Source: Myxococcales bacterium (GTDB lineage: Bacteria > Myxococcota_A > Polyangia > Haliangiales > Haliangiaceae). From it: DNA of 43,819 bases. Below, piece after piece: positions 1 to 7,105 of the stretch. Below the pieces are notes generated by a model. It did not search any database. It saw nothing but the letters and a program-made list of their open reading frames with translations, and was not told the origin of the DNA. The stretch is taken from contig JAAEPE010000356.1 in NCBI GenBank assembly GCA_024222395.1, positions 1-43,819 on the forward strand, read 5' to 3'. Made by a program: the position numbers and the translations under genes. Within the stretch, counting starts at the first letter, position 1; every line of letters starts with the position of its first letter.

Positions 1-1
1 C

Positions 2-211
2 GAAGGGGCCTTTCTGAAGACAGTACGCATTGGTCGCATGCCAGAGAAGAAGAAGGCCACGCTCAAAGACATGCTCAGCAGCGAGCTGGGTCGAGCATTT
101 GCAGAGCGTCCCGATTTGACCCTCGTTGCCATCGCCGACGAGGCAAAGGACAACTGGCTCTACTACGATCAACATTCGCGACGACTCGACCACCTGTGTG
201 CGTCTAGCTAG
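2..211 (+). CDS. 3' end of a transposase-like ORF (partial)
   Basis: An open frame enters from the left edge and stops at TAG 209-211, giving 69 residues. The stretch TVRIGRMPEKKKATLKDML followed by an acidic ADEAKDNW motif resembles the central part of ISKra4-type transposases, where a similar MPE-K-TLK segment precedes an 'ADGAxDNW' segment. In that family the protein normally continues far beyond this point, whereas here it ends within about 15 residues of DNW. If the assignment is right, this is a 3'-truncated transposase remnant. No inverted repeat is visible downstream before the convergent gene ends at 215. The assignment is from memory of the motif; it could also be the end of an unrelated hypothetical gene. 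Confidence 0.4.
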   Translation, partial: EGAFLKTVRIGRMPEKKKATLKDMLSSELGRAFAERPDLTLVAIADEAKDNWLYYDQHSRRLDHLCASS

Positions 212-214
212 CGC

Positions 215-952
215 TCAGTCGCAAGAAACGACGAGAGTCACGATCGTTTTCGCTTGCAACTCTGATGGCGGTGCCAGCTGACTGCAACCTGACGCAGCTA
301 GGTTTGGCGATGCGATGGGTAGAAGCTGAGGCTCAATATTTGCGAAGATAAGGACAGTGTCTCCGCCTCCAAGCAACGTCGGGGACTCGATGGGGACTCC
401 CCCCTCGCCAAATGTGAATATCGGGTCAGATGATGTGTTGAAGTCAAAACCTAGGCCGTCGATAGATACATTTCCAGGGCGAATATCGAGGCTCACTACC
501 CCAAACTCGGGAGAAATTGCTGGGTCCCCAAGCACATTGCTAATACCGCTCATTAGCGAGTCCTGTGCCACGGTATAGGTCAAGTCGGTACGACCTTCGC
601 TGCCAACATTGAGAAGCCACGAAGAATGCCCCCAATGGCCAGACGGAGGAGCGATTCTTACTTGGTAGTCTTGGTCGACCTGGGGCAAGCGGGTAGAAAA
701 AGCGCCATCAGTATCGGTGACAACGTCGAACTGACCACCAGCCCAATCGAGCTCCAGGGTCCAGTCTGCCAAAGGCGTATTCCCAGCCGTCAAAGTCCCC
801 GAGAACGGCGGACCGTCCTGAGAGCCATCTGGCGCGGGGCTCGCGTCGAAGCCACCGTCGGCTTGAATTGCCCCGGCATCTATTGAACTGCTCGGCGAGC
901 TGCAGCATGCAAGCAAAGCGAGAAGGGCCACTAAGGCGCGAAATTGCAGCAT
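215..952 (-). CDS. Lipoprotein with a carboxypeptidase-regulatory-like beta-sandwich
   Basis: The start is placed at the ATG at 952 (MLQFRALVALLALLACC), since this gives a short signal peptide with a LLAC lipobox; ATG 961 is also possible. A Ser/Asp/Gly-rich linker follows the lipidated Cys. Then comes a segment with the pattern of a carboxypeptidase regulatory-like Greek-key domain (FSGTLTAGNTPLADWTLEL ... TDTDGAFSTRLP), in which a variable strand pair is followed by a 'T-D-x-D-G-x-F' turn. The C-terminal 90 residues are beta-rich and unassigned. It is probably an outer-membrane or surface lipoprotein. It lies just downstream of another Cys-rich lipoprotein locus on the same strand; no enzyme motif is visible. 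Confidence 0.7.
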   Translation of the reverse strand: MLQFRALVALLALLACCSSPSSSIDAGAIQADGGFDASPAPDGSQDGPPFSGTLTAGNTPLADWTLELDWAGGQFDVVTDTDGAFSTRLPQVDQDYQVRIAPPSGHWGHSSWLLNVGSEGRTDLTYTVAQDSLMSGISNVLGDPAISPEFGVVSLDIRPGNVSIDGLGFDFNTSSDPIFTFGEGGVPIESPTLLGGGDTVLIFANIEPQLLPIASPNLAASGCSQLAPPSELQAKTIVTLVVSCD

Positions 953-1081
953 AGCGCCCATCCTAGCGCAGGGCAGACCACTCCCTGCAACTTCTGAACT
1001 GTCGCCCAAAGCCCCTAGCAACGGTGGAGCCAAACGTACCAACGAGGAAGGGAAGGCCCTGAGTCCTTTTCTCGACAGCCC

Positions 1082-1270
1082 CTACCCAATAAAACACTGC
1101 CCCGTGGACTGATTACAGCTCTCGCCCGCCCCGCAGCACCCTCCGCCGCACACTGTCTCGAAGACTTCACATTGCGGCACGCAGTTGCCGCCGATGCAGA
1201 GTTCGCCGAAGTTGCAGCCGCCGTCGCAGTTGTCGGGGACGCATACGCCGTCGACGCATTCGAAGCCGCT
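1082..1270 (-). pseudogene. Detached C-terminal part of the Cys-rich lipoprotein, beyond an in-frame TAA
   Basis: Immediately after the TAA that ends the upstream Cys-rich ORF (1271-1273), the same frame continues for 62 codons to TAG at 1082-1084. It still encodes the same Cys-rich pattern (FECVDGVCVPDNCDGGC, then CIGGNCVPQC and GGGCCGAGESC, ending TGQCFIG). Cysteine spacing and Gly/Asn content match the upstream protein, so this was once its C terminus. No start codon with a ribosome-binding site introduces the segment, so it is unlikely to be expressed alone. A nonsense mutation or a base-call error would explain it. Confidence 0.7.
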
Positions 1271-3109
1271 TTAGGGGCCGTCGCAGATGCCGCCGCAGCC
1301 GTCGTCGGAGCCGCAGGTGCCGCTGGAGCAGTCTGGGGCGCAGCAGGTGCCGGTGTTGCAGATTTCGCCGCTTGGGCAGCATTCGCCGGCGCAGGCTGTG
1401 GTGTTGTTTGCGCAGCAGAAGTCGTCGGCGGTCGTGTTTTGGTCGTCGAAGCAGGTGTTGCCGTTGTTGCAGCAGGCTCCCGAGTCTTCGCATGCCCGCG
1501 AGGCGGAGTTGCAGCAGAAGTCGTTGCCGGCGGCGCCATCGCCGTCGTTGAAGCAGGTTTCGCCGGCCGAGCAACAGGCGCCGCTATCGCCGCAGAAGGC
1601 GTTGGCGCTTGGGCAACAGGTGTCGTTGCCGGCCATGCCGTCGCCATCGGCGTTGCACACCTCGCCGACTCCGCAACACGAGCCACTGTCGCCGCAGAAG
1701 GCTGCTGCGCTGGAGCAACAGGTGTCGTTGCCGGCCATGCCATCGTTGTCGGCGTTGCACCGGTCGCCGTCGCCGCAGCAAACATTGCTGTCGTTGCAGA
1801 ATGGGTTGCCGCTGCCGCAGCAGGTGTCGTTGCCAGGGTCGCCATCGGCGTCGTCGAAACAGGTTTCTCCAGTTCCGCAGCAAGCACCGCTATCAGAACA
1901 AAACTGAGCTGCGCTGGCGCAACAAACGTCATTGCCGGGCACGGTGTCCGCATCATCAAAGCAGGTCTCGCCGCCGGGGCAGCAGGTGCCGCTATCACCG
2001 CAGGTGGCAGCCGCTCCACAACAGGTGTCGTTGCCAGCAGGGCCATCGTTGCCGTCGAGGCAGGTTTCTCCAGCACCGCAGCAGGAGCCACTGTCGGCGC
2101 AGAACCGCTCTGCGGTACAGCAAAGTTCTGGTGTGCCGAAGCAAGTCTCACCGGCAGGGCAACAGTCGCCCGTGCACTCTGCGGTGAGGCATTGGCATGA
2201 GGTATCATCGACGCAAGTCTCGTCCGAATCCGTGCAGGTGCCGTCGCAAGTACCGCCGCAGCCGTCCGCAACGCCACAGGCTTGGCCAGCACAATCCGGT
2301 ACACACTCGCAGACTCCAACGTTGCACGCATCTTGTGGACCAGGGCAGGTGCCCGGGCAAACGTCGCCGCAACCGTCGGCACCGCCGCACACCGCGCCAT
2401 CGCAGGCAGGGACGCAGACACACGTGCCAGCAGAGCAAAGCTCTCCAGCCGGGCAATCTCCGTTGCAAGTGCCACCACAACCGTCTGGGTCGCCGCAGGC
2501 CTTGTCAGTGCAGTCGGGCTCGCAGGCCTGGCAGTTTCCGAAGATGCAAAGCTCGGGGTCTGTGCAGTCGCATCCCTCACAGGTGTCGACGCAGTCGCCA
2601 TTCACGCAAATAGATCCTGGGTCGCAAACAACGTCGGCGCATGGGTTCACATTGCAGGCTCCCTGAATACAGATTTCGGGGCCGTCGCAGATGCCGTCGC
2701 ATGGGGAAGGAGGGAAGCACCGAACCGCGCAGGCGTAGTCGCCTTCGCAAGAACCTTCGCAGGGAACGAACGGAATGCATGCGCCGAAGCTGCAGAACTC
2801 TCCCTCAGCACAATTCGCACCGAGGCAAGGAGAAGGGGCAAAACAGCCAGCGACGGATTGGCCCTCGACGCAGGTCTCTTCATCGGCACAGTCCGAGCCT
2901 TCGCACGGATCAGAGAGCGGCACGCATTGCTGCCGACAGACTTGCCCTGGTTCACACGGGCTATCCGAGGGCACACAACTATCCGCTGCGCACTCACCGT
3001 TAAAACAGATTGTCCCGTCGGGGCACGCGTCGCCACCAGGGTCGTCACATCCGGGAGCTTCACTGCTAGCGTCGATATCACAAGCGGCACCTGTGCAACT
3101 CGCGTCCAC
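1271..3109 (-). CDS. Cys-rich tandem-repeat protein (dickkopf-like), main ORF of a broken lipoprotein gene
   Basis: 612 residues, extremely rich in Cys. The N-terminal half (about 1-310) consists of EGF/dickkopf-like modules such as CADEETCVEGQ, CDGPEICIQGAC and GCGGTCNGDCPAGELC. The second half (about 328-588) has six to seven repeats of about 34 residues with the core GNDTCC-x5-FC-x-DSG-x-CC-x3-ETC. Proteins like this are common in myxobacteria as predicted secreted or surface lipoproteins; the function is unknown and disulfide-bonded extracellular structure is inferred. The nominal start is GTG 3109, with a GGAG eight bases upstream, but a lipoprotein signal peptide lies directly upstream in another frame. 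The ORF ends at a TAA with Cys-rich coding sequence continuing in frame behind it. The gene therefore appears to carry two lesions. Confidence 0.75.
   Translation of the reverse strand: MDASCTGAACDIDASSEAPGCDDPGGDACPDGTICFNGECAADSCVPSDSPCEPGQVCRQQCVPLSDPCEGSDCADEETCVEGQSVAGCFAPSPCLGANCAEGEFCSFGACIPFVPCEGSCEGDYACAVRCFPPSPCDGICDGPEICIQGACNVNPCADVVCDPGSICVNGDCVDTCEGCDCTDPELCIFGNCQACEPDCTDKACGDPDGCGGTCNGDCPAGELCSAGTCVCVPACDGAVCGGADGCGDVCPGTCPGPQDACNVGVCECVPDCAGQACGVADGCGGTCDGTCTDSDETCVDDTSCQCLTAECTGDCCPAGETCFGTPELCCTAERFCADSGSCCGAGETCLDGNDGPAGNDTCCGAAATCGDSGTCCPGGETCFDDADTVPGNDVCCASAAQFCSDSGACCGTGETCFDDADGDPGNDTCCGSGNPFCNDSNVCCGDGDRCNADNDGMAGNDTCCSSAAAFCGDSGSCCGVGEVCNADGDGMAGNDTCCPSANAFCGDSGACCSAGETCFNDGDGAAGNDFCCNSASRACEDSGACCNNGNTCFDDQNTTADDFCCANNTTACAGECCPSGEICNTGTCCAPDCSSGTCGSDDGCGGICDGP
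1346..2128 (-). repeat. Tandem array of ~102-bp coding repeats (34-residue Cys-rich units)
   Basis: Six to seven consecutive copies encode the unit GND(T/V/F)CC...FC-DSG-CC...ETCF-D-D. On the plus strand this appears as recurring phrases such as caggtgtcgttgccggccat and gccatcgccgtcg. Copies differ by substitutions and by one-codon length changes, so the array is old rather than a recent expansion. The conserved parts are the six cysteines and the Asn-Asp and Asp-Ser-Gly turns. Confidence 0.8.
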
Positions 3110-3249
3110 CGTTCCATCTCCACCGTTTTATCTCCGCCGTCATTGGCCCCACAGGCCGCCATGACAAGAAACAAACTCAAGAAGAGAGCAGCAATTGTTG
3201 GACGCCGAGAAGCAAGAATAGTTCCCCCGGGGCTGAGAGGTACTAGCAA
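3110..3249 (-). pseudogene. Detached lipoprotein signal peptide of the Cys-rich gene
   Basis: Read from a TTG at 3249, this frame encodes a classic lipoprotein leader: basic RRP, a hydrophobic core (IAALFLSLFLV), lipobox MAAC and then GANDGGDK. In this frame the downstream product is unrelated to the Cys-rich protein. Adding one A to the AAAA run (plus-strand TTTT 3126-3129) fuses it seamlessly to the Cys-rich frame and gives a natural junction, GGDKNGGDGTVDASC. This is therefore most likely the true N terminus, separated by a one-base deletion or a homopolymer base-call error. The TTG start is uncertain. Confidence 0.65.
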
Positions 3250-3441
3250 TGTCGAGAGGTAGGTTGAAACGCACAGTGTGTGCCTTCTCTACAGCGATCG
3301 GTCTTCCTGCGAGCCAATCGTAAAACTCTCGGAGAAGTCGCAATGAAACTACGGGTAAGGAGCTTTCTCCCTCAAGGGCCCAGGACATGATCCGTAGTGC
3401 ATGGGGTGGGGTCGGTCAGAAGACCTAGAAGGAGTTTCATT

Positions 3442-3954
3442 ATGTACAAGTTTTTCAAAAGTTCACTACTCGTCATTGCATCACTTGGTCTACTGGCCTG
3501 CGGAAGCGACGGTGAAGAAGTGGAACCCGTAAGTGCTCTTGAGAATGCAGACAGCGTCCGTGAGGCGCGCGATTTCCTCACTAGTGCGGCAGACGACCAC
3601 ACGAGCCAGGTCATAAGCCGAGACGTGTTGGCTGAAGTCACCCTCGACGAGGTCCACTTTCATGACCGCTCATTCGAAGCAGTCGCTCAGATGGAATGGC
3701 ACCTACGCCTCCTTGCGACCTGCCGCTCGGCCGAAGGCAAGGCACTCGATACGACGGGTGCATTGGCTGCCCTTCGCGAGCTCCGTGCTGAGTTGGAGGC
3801 TCACAAAGTCGGCATGATTACGATGGTTGATAGGGACACCGCCAAAGCAGCGGAGGCGGTCTTCCACGCAAGGCAGGCCCCCCTCTTCGAAGAACTCGAG
3901 TCTCACTGCGAGAACTTCGTCGCACAAGCCGAATCCTACGACTGCGCGTTCTAG
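3442..3954 (+). CDS. Small lipoprotein of unknown function
   Basis: 170 residues. The ATG at 3442 is chosen because AAGGAG lies seven bases upstream (3429-3434) and because MYKFFKSSLLVIASLGLLACG is a textbook lipoprotein signal with LLAC lipobox; the in-frame GTG/ATG codons further upstream lack both. The mature part is mostly helical and acidic, with three Cys in the second half (TCRSAEG, SHCENF, DCAF). The motif HFHDRSFEAVAQMEWHLRLL suggests a small helical bundle. No family recognised. It is a single-gene unit, divergent from the Cys-rich locus and followed by a strong terminator. Confidence 0.75.
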   Translation: MYKFFKSSLLVIASLGLLACGSDGEEVEPVSALENADSVREARDFLTSAADDHTSQVISRDVLAEVTLDEVHFHDRSFEAVAQMEWHLRLLATCRSAEGKALDTTGALAALRELRAELEAHKVGMITMVDRDTAKAAEAVFHARQAPLFEELESHCENFVAQAESYDCAF

Positions 3955-3984
3955 CCCCGCGCATCGCGCGAACGATCCGAAAGC

Positions 3985-4018
3985 AACAGAGCCCGGCATT
4001 TGCCGAGCTCTGTTTTTC
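3985..4018 (+). terminator. Rho-independent terminator after the small lipoprotein gene
   Basis: AACAGAGC pairs with GCTCTGTT, and inside it CGGC pairs with GCCG around an ATTT loop; a run of T follows immediately (4013-4017). It lies 30 bases after the stop codon at 3954. Confidence 0.85.
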
Positions 4019-4028
4019 GTTGTTCTCT

Positions 4029-4083
4029 GTGACCCGGTGGGTCGTTTTGCATGACCCTGGTGGGAAGTGACCCAGTGGGTCCT
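4029..4083. repeat. Three short palindromic repeats, TGACCCnGTGGG
   Basis: Three direct copies occur in 55 bases: GTGACCCGGTGGGTC (4029-4043), ATGACCCTGGTGGG (about 4050-4064) and GTGACCCAGTGGGTCC (about 4068-4083). Each is itself an inverted repeat (GACCC/GGGTC) around a 3-4 base centre; the middle copy is imperfect. They sit between a terminator and the end of the convergent envelope operon. The role is unknown. Confidence 0.6.
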
Positions 4084-4100
4084 GCTCTTGGTGCCAAGCG

Positions 4101-5525
4101 CTATGCTGCGCCTGGCTTCAGAAGCAGAGGAACCTCGAAGTCGGCACTCGTCGGCTTGCCTTCATCCTTCGGTGCCGAGAATCGCCACTTGGATGCACTC
4201 TCTTTGATGCAAGCATCGACTGTCGGATCAAAGCCCTTGACGTTCGCCTTGGTCACGCGGCCAGTCGGCCCAACAGTGAAGCGAATCGTCACCTTGCCCT
4301 GGGCTCTCGGATCAAGCTTGAGCACACGTTGGTGACATCGTTTGATGCCGGCCAAGTACTTGCCTCGAATACGTTTGACGACTGCGTTGGGGTCCAAATC
4401 CGAGAGGCTCAGATCTTCTGCCCGGCCAAACTTGGTGAGCGACTTAATTTTGTCTTCCTTCTTCGCGCCGCCAGCGCCGCCTTCGGTGCCCGTCGGCCCG
4501 GCTACTCCGGGACCGCCTTTGTCGGTACCGAGCTTGCCATCACCTTGGCCACGTTGGCGCCGGTCGCCAGATCCGCTGCCGGTTGTCGCGGTTGCCTTGC
4601 CTTTGGCGTGGGCAATTGAGTCAGCGAGGCTCGCACCCTGATCAGTGCCGCTCATCTTCGCGAACATGCCGCCCGCGCCACCTTCGCCGGTGAGCACGGA
4701 AACCATGGCGGTGCTCCCAACGGCCTCGTCGACCGCAGCGTCGCTAGGAGTTCCTTCGCCGGTGTTGCCACCAGATTCTCCACCAGTGGGCTCCTTAGTA
4801 ACTCTGGTTCGGCTTGGCTTGTTGGGTTTTGGAGTTGAAGCACCAGAGGCCTCTGCGGTCACTTCGCCGTCGCCCTCGTCGGGCTCAACAACGGCAACCT
4901 CGACTAGGGGAGGGGGATCGTACTGCCCAACCTGGAAACTGCGTGCAATCTTGTCGACGGGCCGCTCGACCACTTGGTCGCGGGTGTAGGCCCAAAGGCC
5001 AATCGCAAAGTGGGTGAGCACTGAGCAGCTCAGAATGATTGCCAGCCTGGGTTCGATCCTATCAGCCAGAGTTCCGCGCACGGATGCTGGCAGCCTGGGC
5101 CTTGGCGGCAGCGGAGGTGCCGTCACGAATTGGAAGAGCAGAGTCATGGCGCCAACCGAGACCTTGCCTCGGGCTCGCTCATCGAGAGGGACAGCCCAGC
5201 TATCGCCGCGCTTCTGTGCCCCACTGTTCTTTAGCTGCGAGAGAGTATGAACCCCACCACCAGCTGAGATTCGGCCATCCATATTCCCTTGGAAGTTGAG
5301 GAAGTACTTGCCGTTCTCGAGGGAGAATACGGGAAATGTCCTAGGAAGGCCCTCGATGGGAATCGAGAAACTGTTCTTCGAACTCTGCCCGATAGTGATG
5401 GTCTCGCGCTTGCGGACCAGCCGTTCCTCGATGATATTGCCACCAAGAACCACGCCGATGCGCAAGATGCGCGGGGAAGGAGCGTGGGCTTTTTGTGCTT
5501 GCCATTGCTGCTGAGCCTGTGCCAT
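4101..5525 (-). CDS. FHA-like / TM / TonB-C (AgmX/PglI-type C-terminal domain) protein, GltG-like
   Basis: 474 residues from the ATG that overlaps the preceding stop (TAATG at 5523-5527). Residues about 18-135 form a cytoplasmic beta-rich domain with an FHA-like pattern (ETITIGQSSKNSFSIP...). A single transmembrane helix follows at about 160-180 (RLAIILSCSVLTHFAIGLWAY). The periplasmic part is long, Pro/Gly/Thr-rich and disordered (about 190-370). The last 95 residues form a TonB-like domain of the AgmX/PglI type (IRGKYLAGIKRCHQRVLK ... GKVTIRFTVGPTGRV ... VDACI...WRF). This architecture and its position as last gene after two TPR genes and a small periplasmic gene resemble GltG of the Myxococcus xanthus Glt envelope complex, which spans inner membrane and periplasm. 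Motility is not implied; non-gliding relatives carry similar clusters. Confidence 0.75.
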   Translation of the reverse strand: MAQAQQQWQAQKAHAPSPRILRIGVVLGGNIIEERLVRKRETITIGQSSKNSFSIPIEGLPRTFPVFSLENGKYFLNFQGNMDGRISAGGGVHTLSQLKNSGAQKRGDSWAVPLDERARGKVSVGAMTLLFQFVTAPPLPPRPRLPASVRGTLADRIEPRLAIILSCSVLTHFAIGLWAYTRDQVVERPVDKIARSFQVGQYDPPPLVEVAVVEPDEGDGEVTAEASGASTPKPNKPSRTRVTKEPTGGESGGNTGEGTPSDAAVDEAVGSTAMVSVLTGEGGAGGMFAKMSGTDQGASLADSIAHAKGKATATTGSGSGDRRQRGQGDGKLGTDKGGPGVAGPTGTEGGAGGAKKEDKIKSLTKFGRAEDLSLSDLDPNAVVKRIRGKYLAGIKRCHQRVLKLDPRAQGKVTIRFTVGPTGRVTKANVKGFDPTVDACIKESASKWRFSAPKDEGKPTSADFEVPLLLKPGAA

Positions 5526-5857
5526 TAGAAGGGCGCCTTGTTCACGGATTTGCGGATGCTTGGTAGGAAGTCTTGTTTGAGGTTCTCCCACTCGTAGTTG
5601 ATAGCTGTCGCTTGCAGTACGTAGATGACATTGGGCTTGGGAACTTTTCCGCACACCACAAAGGCCTTCTCGATGACAAAGACCTTGCGTCCATCCGGGC
5701 CACGCACTGTCTTGTAGTTCTTTCCGCTATTGGCCTCTTCTTGCTTGTCAGAGCAAGCGTCGGCGTGGGCATTGCCAGCCGAGAGCGAGAGCCCCGTGAA
5801 TGCGAGTCCAGCAGCCGCGCCGGGCAAGGCCAGTCGTTTCAGGATTGGGTACATCAT
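5525..5857 (-). CDS. Small periplasmic protein of the TPR/TonB operon (GltF-position)
   Basis: 110 residues with a Sec signal peptide (LKRLALPGAAAGLAFTGLSLSAGNAHA) and a compact mature region containing two Cys (DACSDKQ and FVVCGKV). The core VRGPDGRKVFVIEKAFVVC is followed by VIYVLQATAINYEWENLKQDF. The start ATG directly abuts the upstream stop (TAG-ATG), and its own stop overlaps the next start (TAATG), so it is translated as part of the operon. By gene order it occupies the place of GltF between a GltE-like TPR lipoprotein and a GltG-like TonB protein. That equivalence rests on position and size, not on a recognised sequence motif. Confidence 0.75.
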   Translation of the reverse strand: MMYPILKRLALPGAAAGLAFTGLSLSAGNAHADACSDKQEEANSGKNYKTVRGPDGRKVFVIEKAFVVCGKVPKPNVIYVLQATAINYEWENLKQDFLPSIRKSVNKAPF

Positions 5858-7105
5858 CTACTCAAAGCCTCCCTCGTCGAACTCGTCATCTCCACCGCCG
5901 CCCGCCGCCGCTGCTTCTTCGCGTTTGCGCTTCTTCTCTTCTAGAGCGCGACGTCGGGCCTCCCGATCCGCCTTCTTCTTGCGAAGGATCTCTTCTCGGT
6001 CGATGAGCTTCTGAGCCACGGCAGTAGTTGCATCGACCAGTTCTTGGTCGGCACCAGCAAGTCTTCGGTATTCGTCAAAGTACGTCTTGGCCTGCTTTAG
6101 GCGCAGTACTCGATCCATCTCGCCAGACGGTGTGGGAAACGGATCTGCATCGAGATAGAGCAGCCCCATGTTGTAGTAGGCATGCCCGTAGTTCTTGTCG
6201 ATGCTGATAGCGCGCTTGTAGGCGAGCTCCGCGTCTTGGACAAGCTTGTTGCGCTTGGCGACATCTTTGATCGCAAACTCGAGTGAGAGACCGCGATAGG
6301 CCGAGCCCAAGTTCGTCCACACCGAAGCGTCGTTCATTCCAAGCTCACTTGTGAGCCGCTCAAATGCGCGCACCGCATCGGCGTAGCGCTTGGTGCTTAG
6401 GTCGTGAACACCGAGGTTCATGATGGCGCTCTTGTAATTTGGGTCGAGAGTGAGCGCGTTTTGATAGGCACTCGGTGCCTTCTCTGGGCGCTTGGTCTTC
6501 TCGTAGACCAGGCCAAGCAGAAAGTAGGCTTGTTTGTTGCTCTTTCCGCCGCGCTCAAACGCCTTCAATAGGACGTCTTCAGCCAAGTCGTAGTAGCCCT
6601 TGACGAAGTTGCCGTGGGCGAGCAAGACCATGGCTTCTATGCTGGTCTCGTCGATCTGCAGTGCAGCCTTGGCCTGTTCGATCGTCCGAGCCGGATCTGA
6701 ATTGTTCTGAATCGCCGAACTCGCCTGCTGCAGATGTTCATATACTTTGGCCTTCTTTTCTGCGGGCGAGATGTCCAAGCCCGGGGGCCTAGGCTCAGGT
6801 GGGGTGTCATCGCCGGCTACTTCGCCAGAGCCCTCGTCAGGATCGCCTTGGTTCGGGGGCCTATCGTTTGGAGCCGCTGAGGGGATATCCCCTTCTGGGT
6901 TCATCTCGGCTGGATCGAAGCTAGGATCCAAAGGAGTTCCCTCACTTACGCTGCCTGTAGACCCACTTGGCGTGGTTTTAGGCTTCTTATCCTTGCCACC
7001 ACAGGCGCCAGCACCAAAGGCCAGCGCGGTGCCAAGAATCAGTGGAGATAGAGCTTTCACATTCAGATGTACGCGCCAGCTGCCGCTGCGATCTAATCGA
7101 GTCAT
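5858..7105 (-). CDS. TPR lipoprotein (GltE-like) of the envelope operon
   Basis: 415 residues from the ATG overlapping the upstream stop (TAATG at 7103-7107). The N terminus has a hydrophobic leader ending GAGACGGKDKK, consistent with a lipoprotein. An acidic/proline linker (about 40-115) precedes several TPR repeats, including ALQIDETSIEAMVLLAHGNF, AYQNALTLDPNYKSAIMNLG and AYKRAISIDKNYGHAYYNMG. The C terminus is a highly charged helix (RREEILRKKKADREARRR-like) ending in Gly/Asp/Glu. It probably sits in the periplasm as a scaffold for the larger TPR proteins encoded upstream. By architecture and order it corresponds to GltE of Myxococcus; the assignment is inferred. Confidence 0.75.
   Translation of the reverse strand: MTRLDRSGSWRVHLNVKALSPLILGTALAFGAGACGGKDKKPKTTPSGSTGSVSEGTPLDPSFDPAEMNPEGDIPSAAPNDRPPNQGDPDEGSGEVAGDDTPPEPRPPGLDISPAEKKAKVYEHLQQASSAIQNNSDPARTIEQAKAALQIDETSIEAMVLLAHGNFVKGYYDLAEDVLLKAFERGGKSNKQAYFLLGLVYEKTKRPEKAPSAYQNALTLDPNYKSAIMNLGVHDLSTKRYADAVRAFERLTSELGMNDASVWTNLGSAYRGLSLEFAIKDVAKRNKLVQDAELAYKRAISIDKNYGHAYYNMGLLYLDADPFPTPSGEMDRVLRLKQAKTYFDEYRRLAGADQELVDATTAVAQKLIDREEILRKKKADREARRRALEEKKRKREEAAAAGGGGDDEFDEGGFE

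Noticed and set aside
1271..1273. Programmed recoding (selenocysteine) at the premature stop
   Set aside because: The codon is TAA, not TGA, and no SECIS-like hairpin was seen directly downstream.
1346..2128. CRISPR-like regular repeat spacing
   Set aside because: The repeats are ~102 bp, contiguous and protein-coding, with no unique spacers and no cas genes.
1015..2601. Long alternative-frame ORFs over the Cys-rich gene on both strands (e.g. Ala/Thr-rich, Arg-rich and Val/Ala-rich products)
   Set aside because: They are low-complexity by-products of the repeated Cys/Gly/Asp codons of the true frame; only one frame shows a meaningful Cys pattern.
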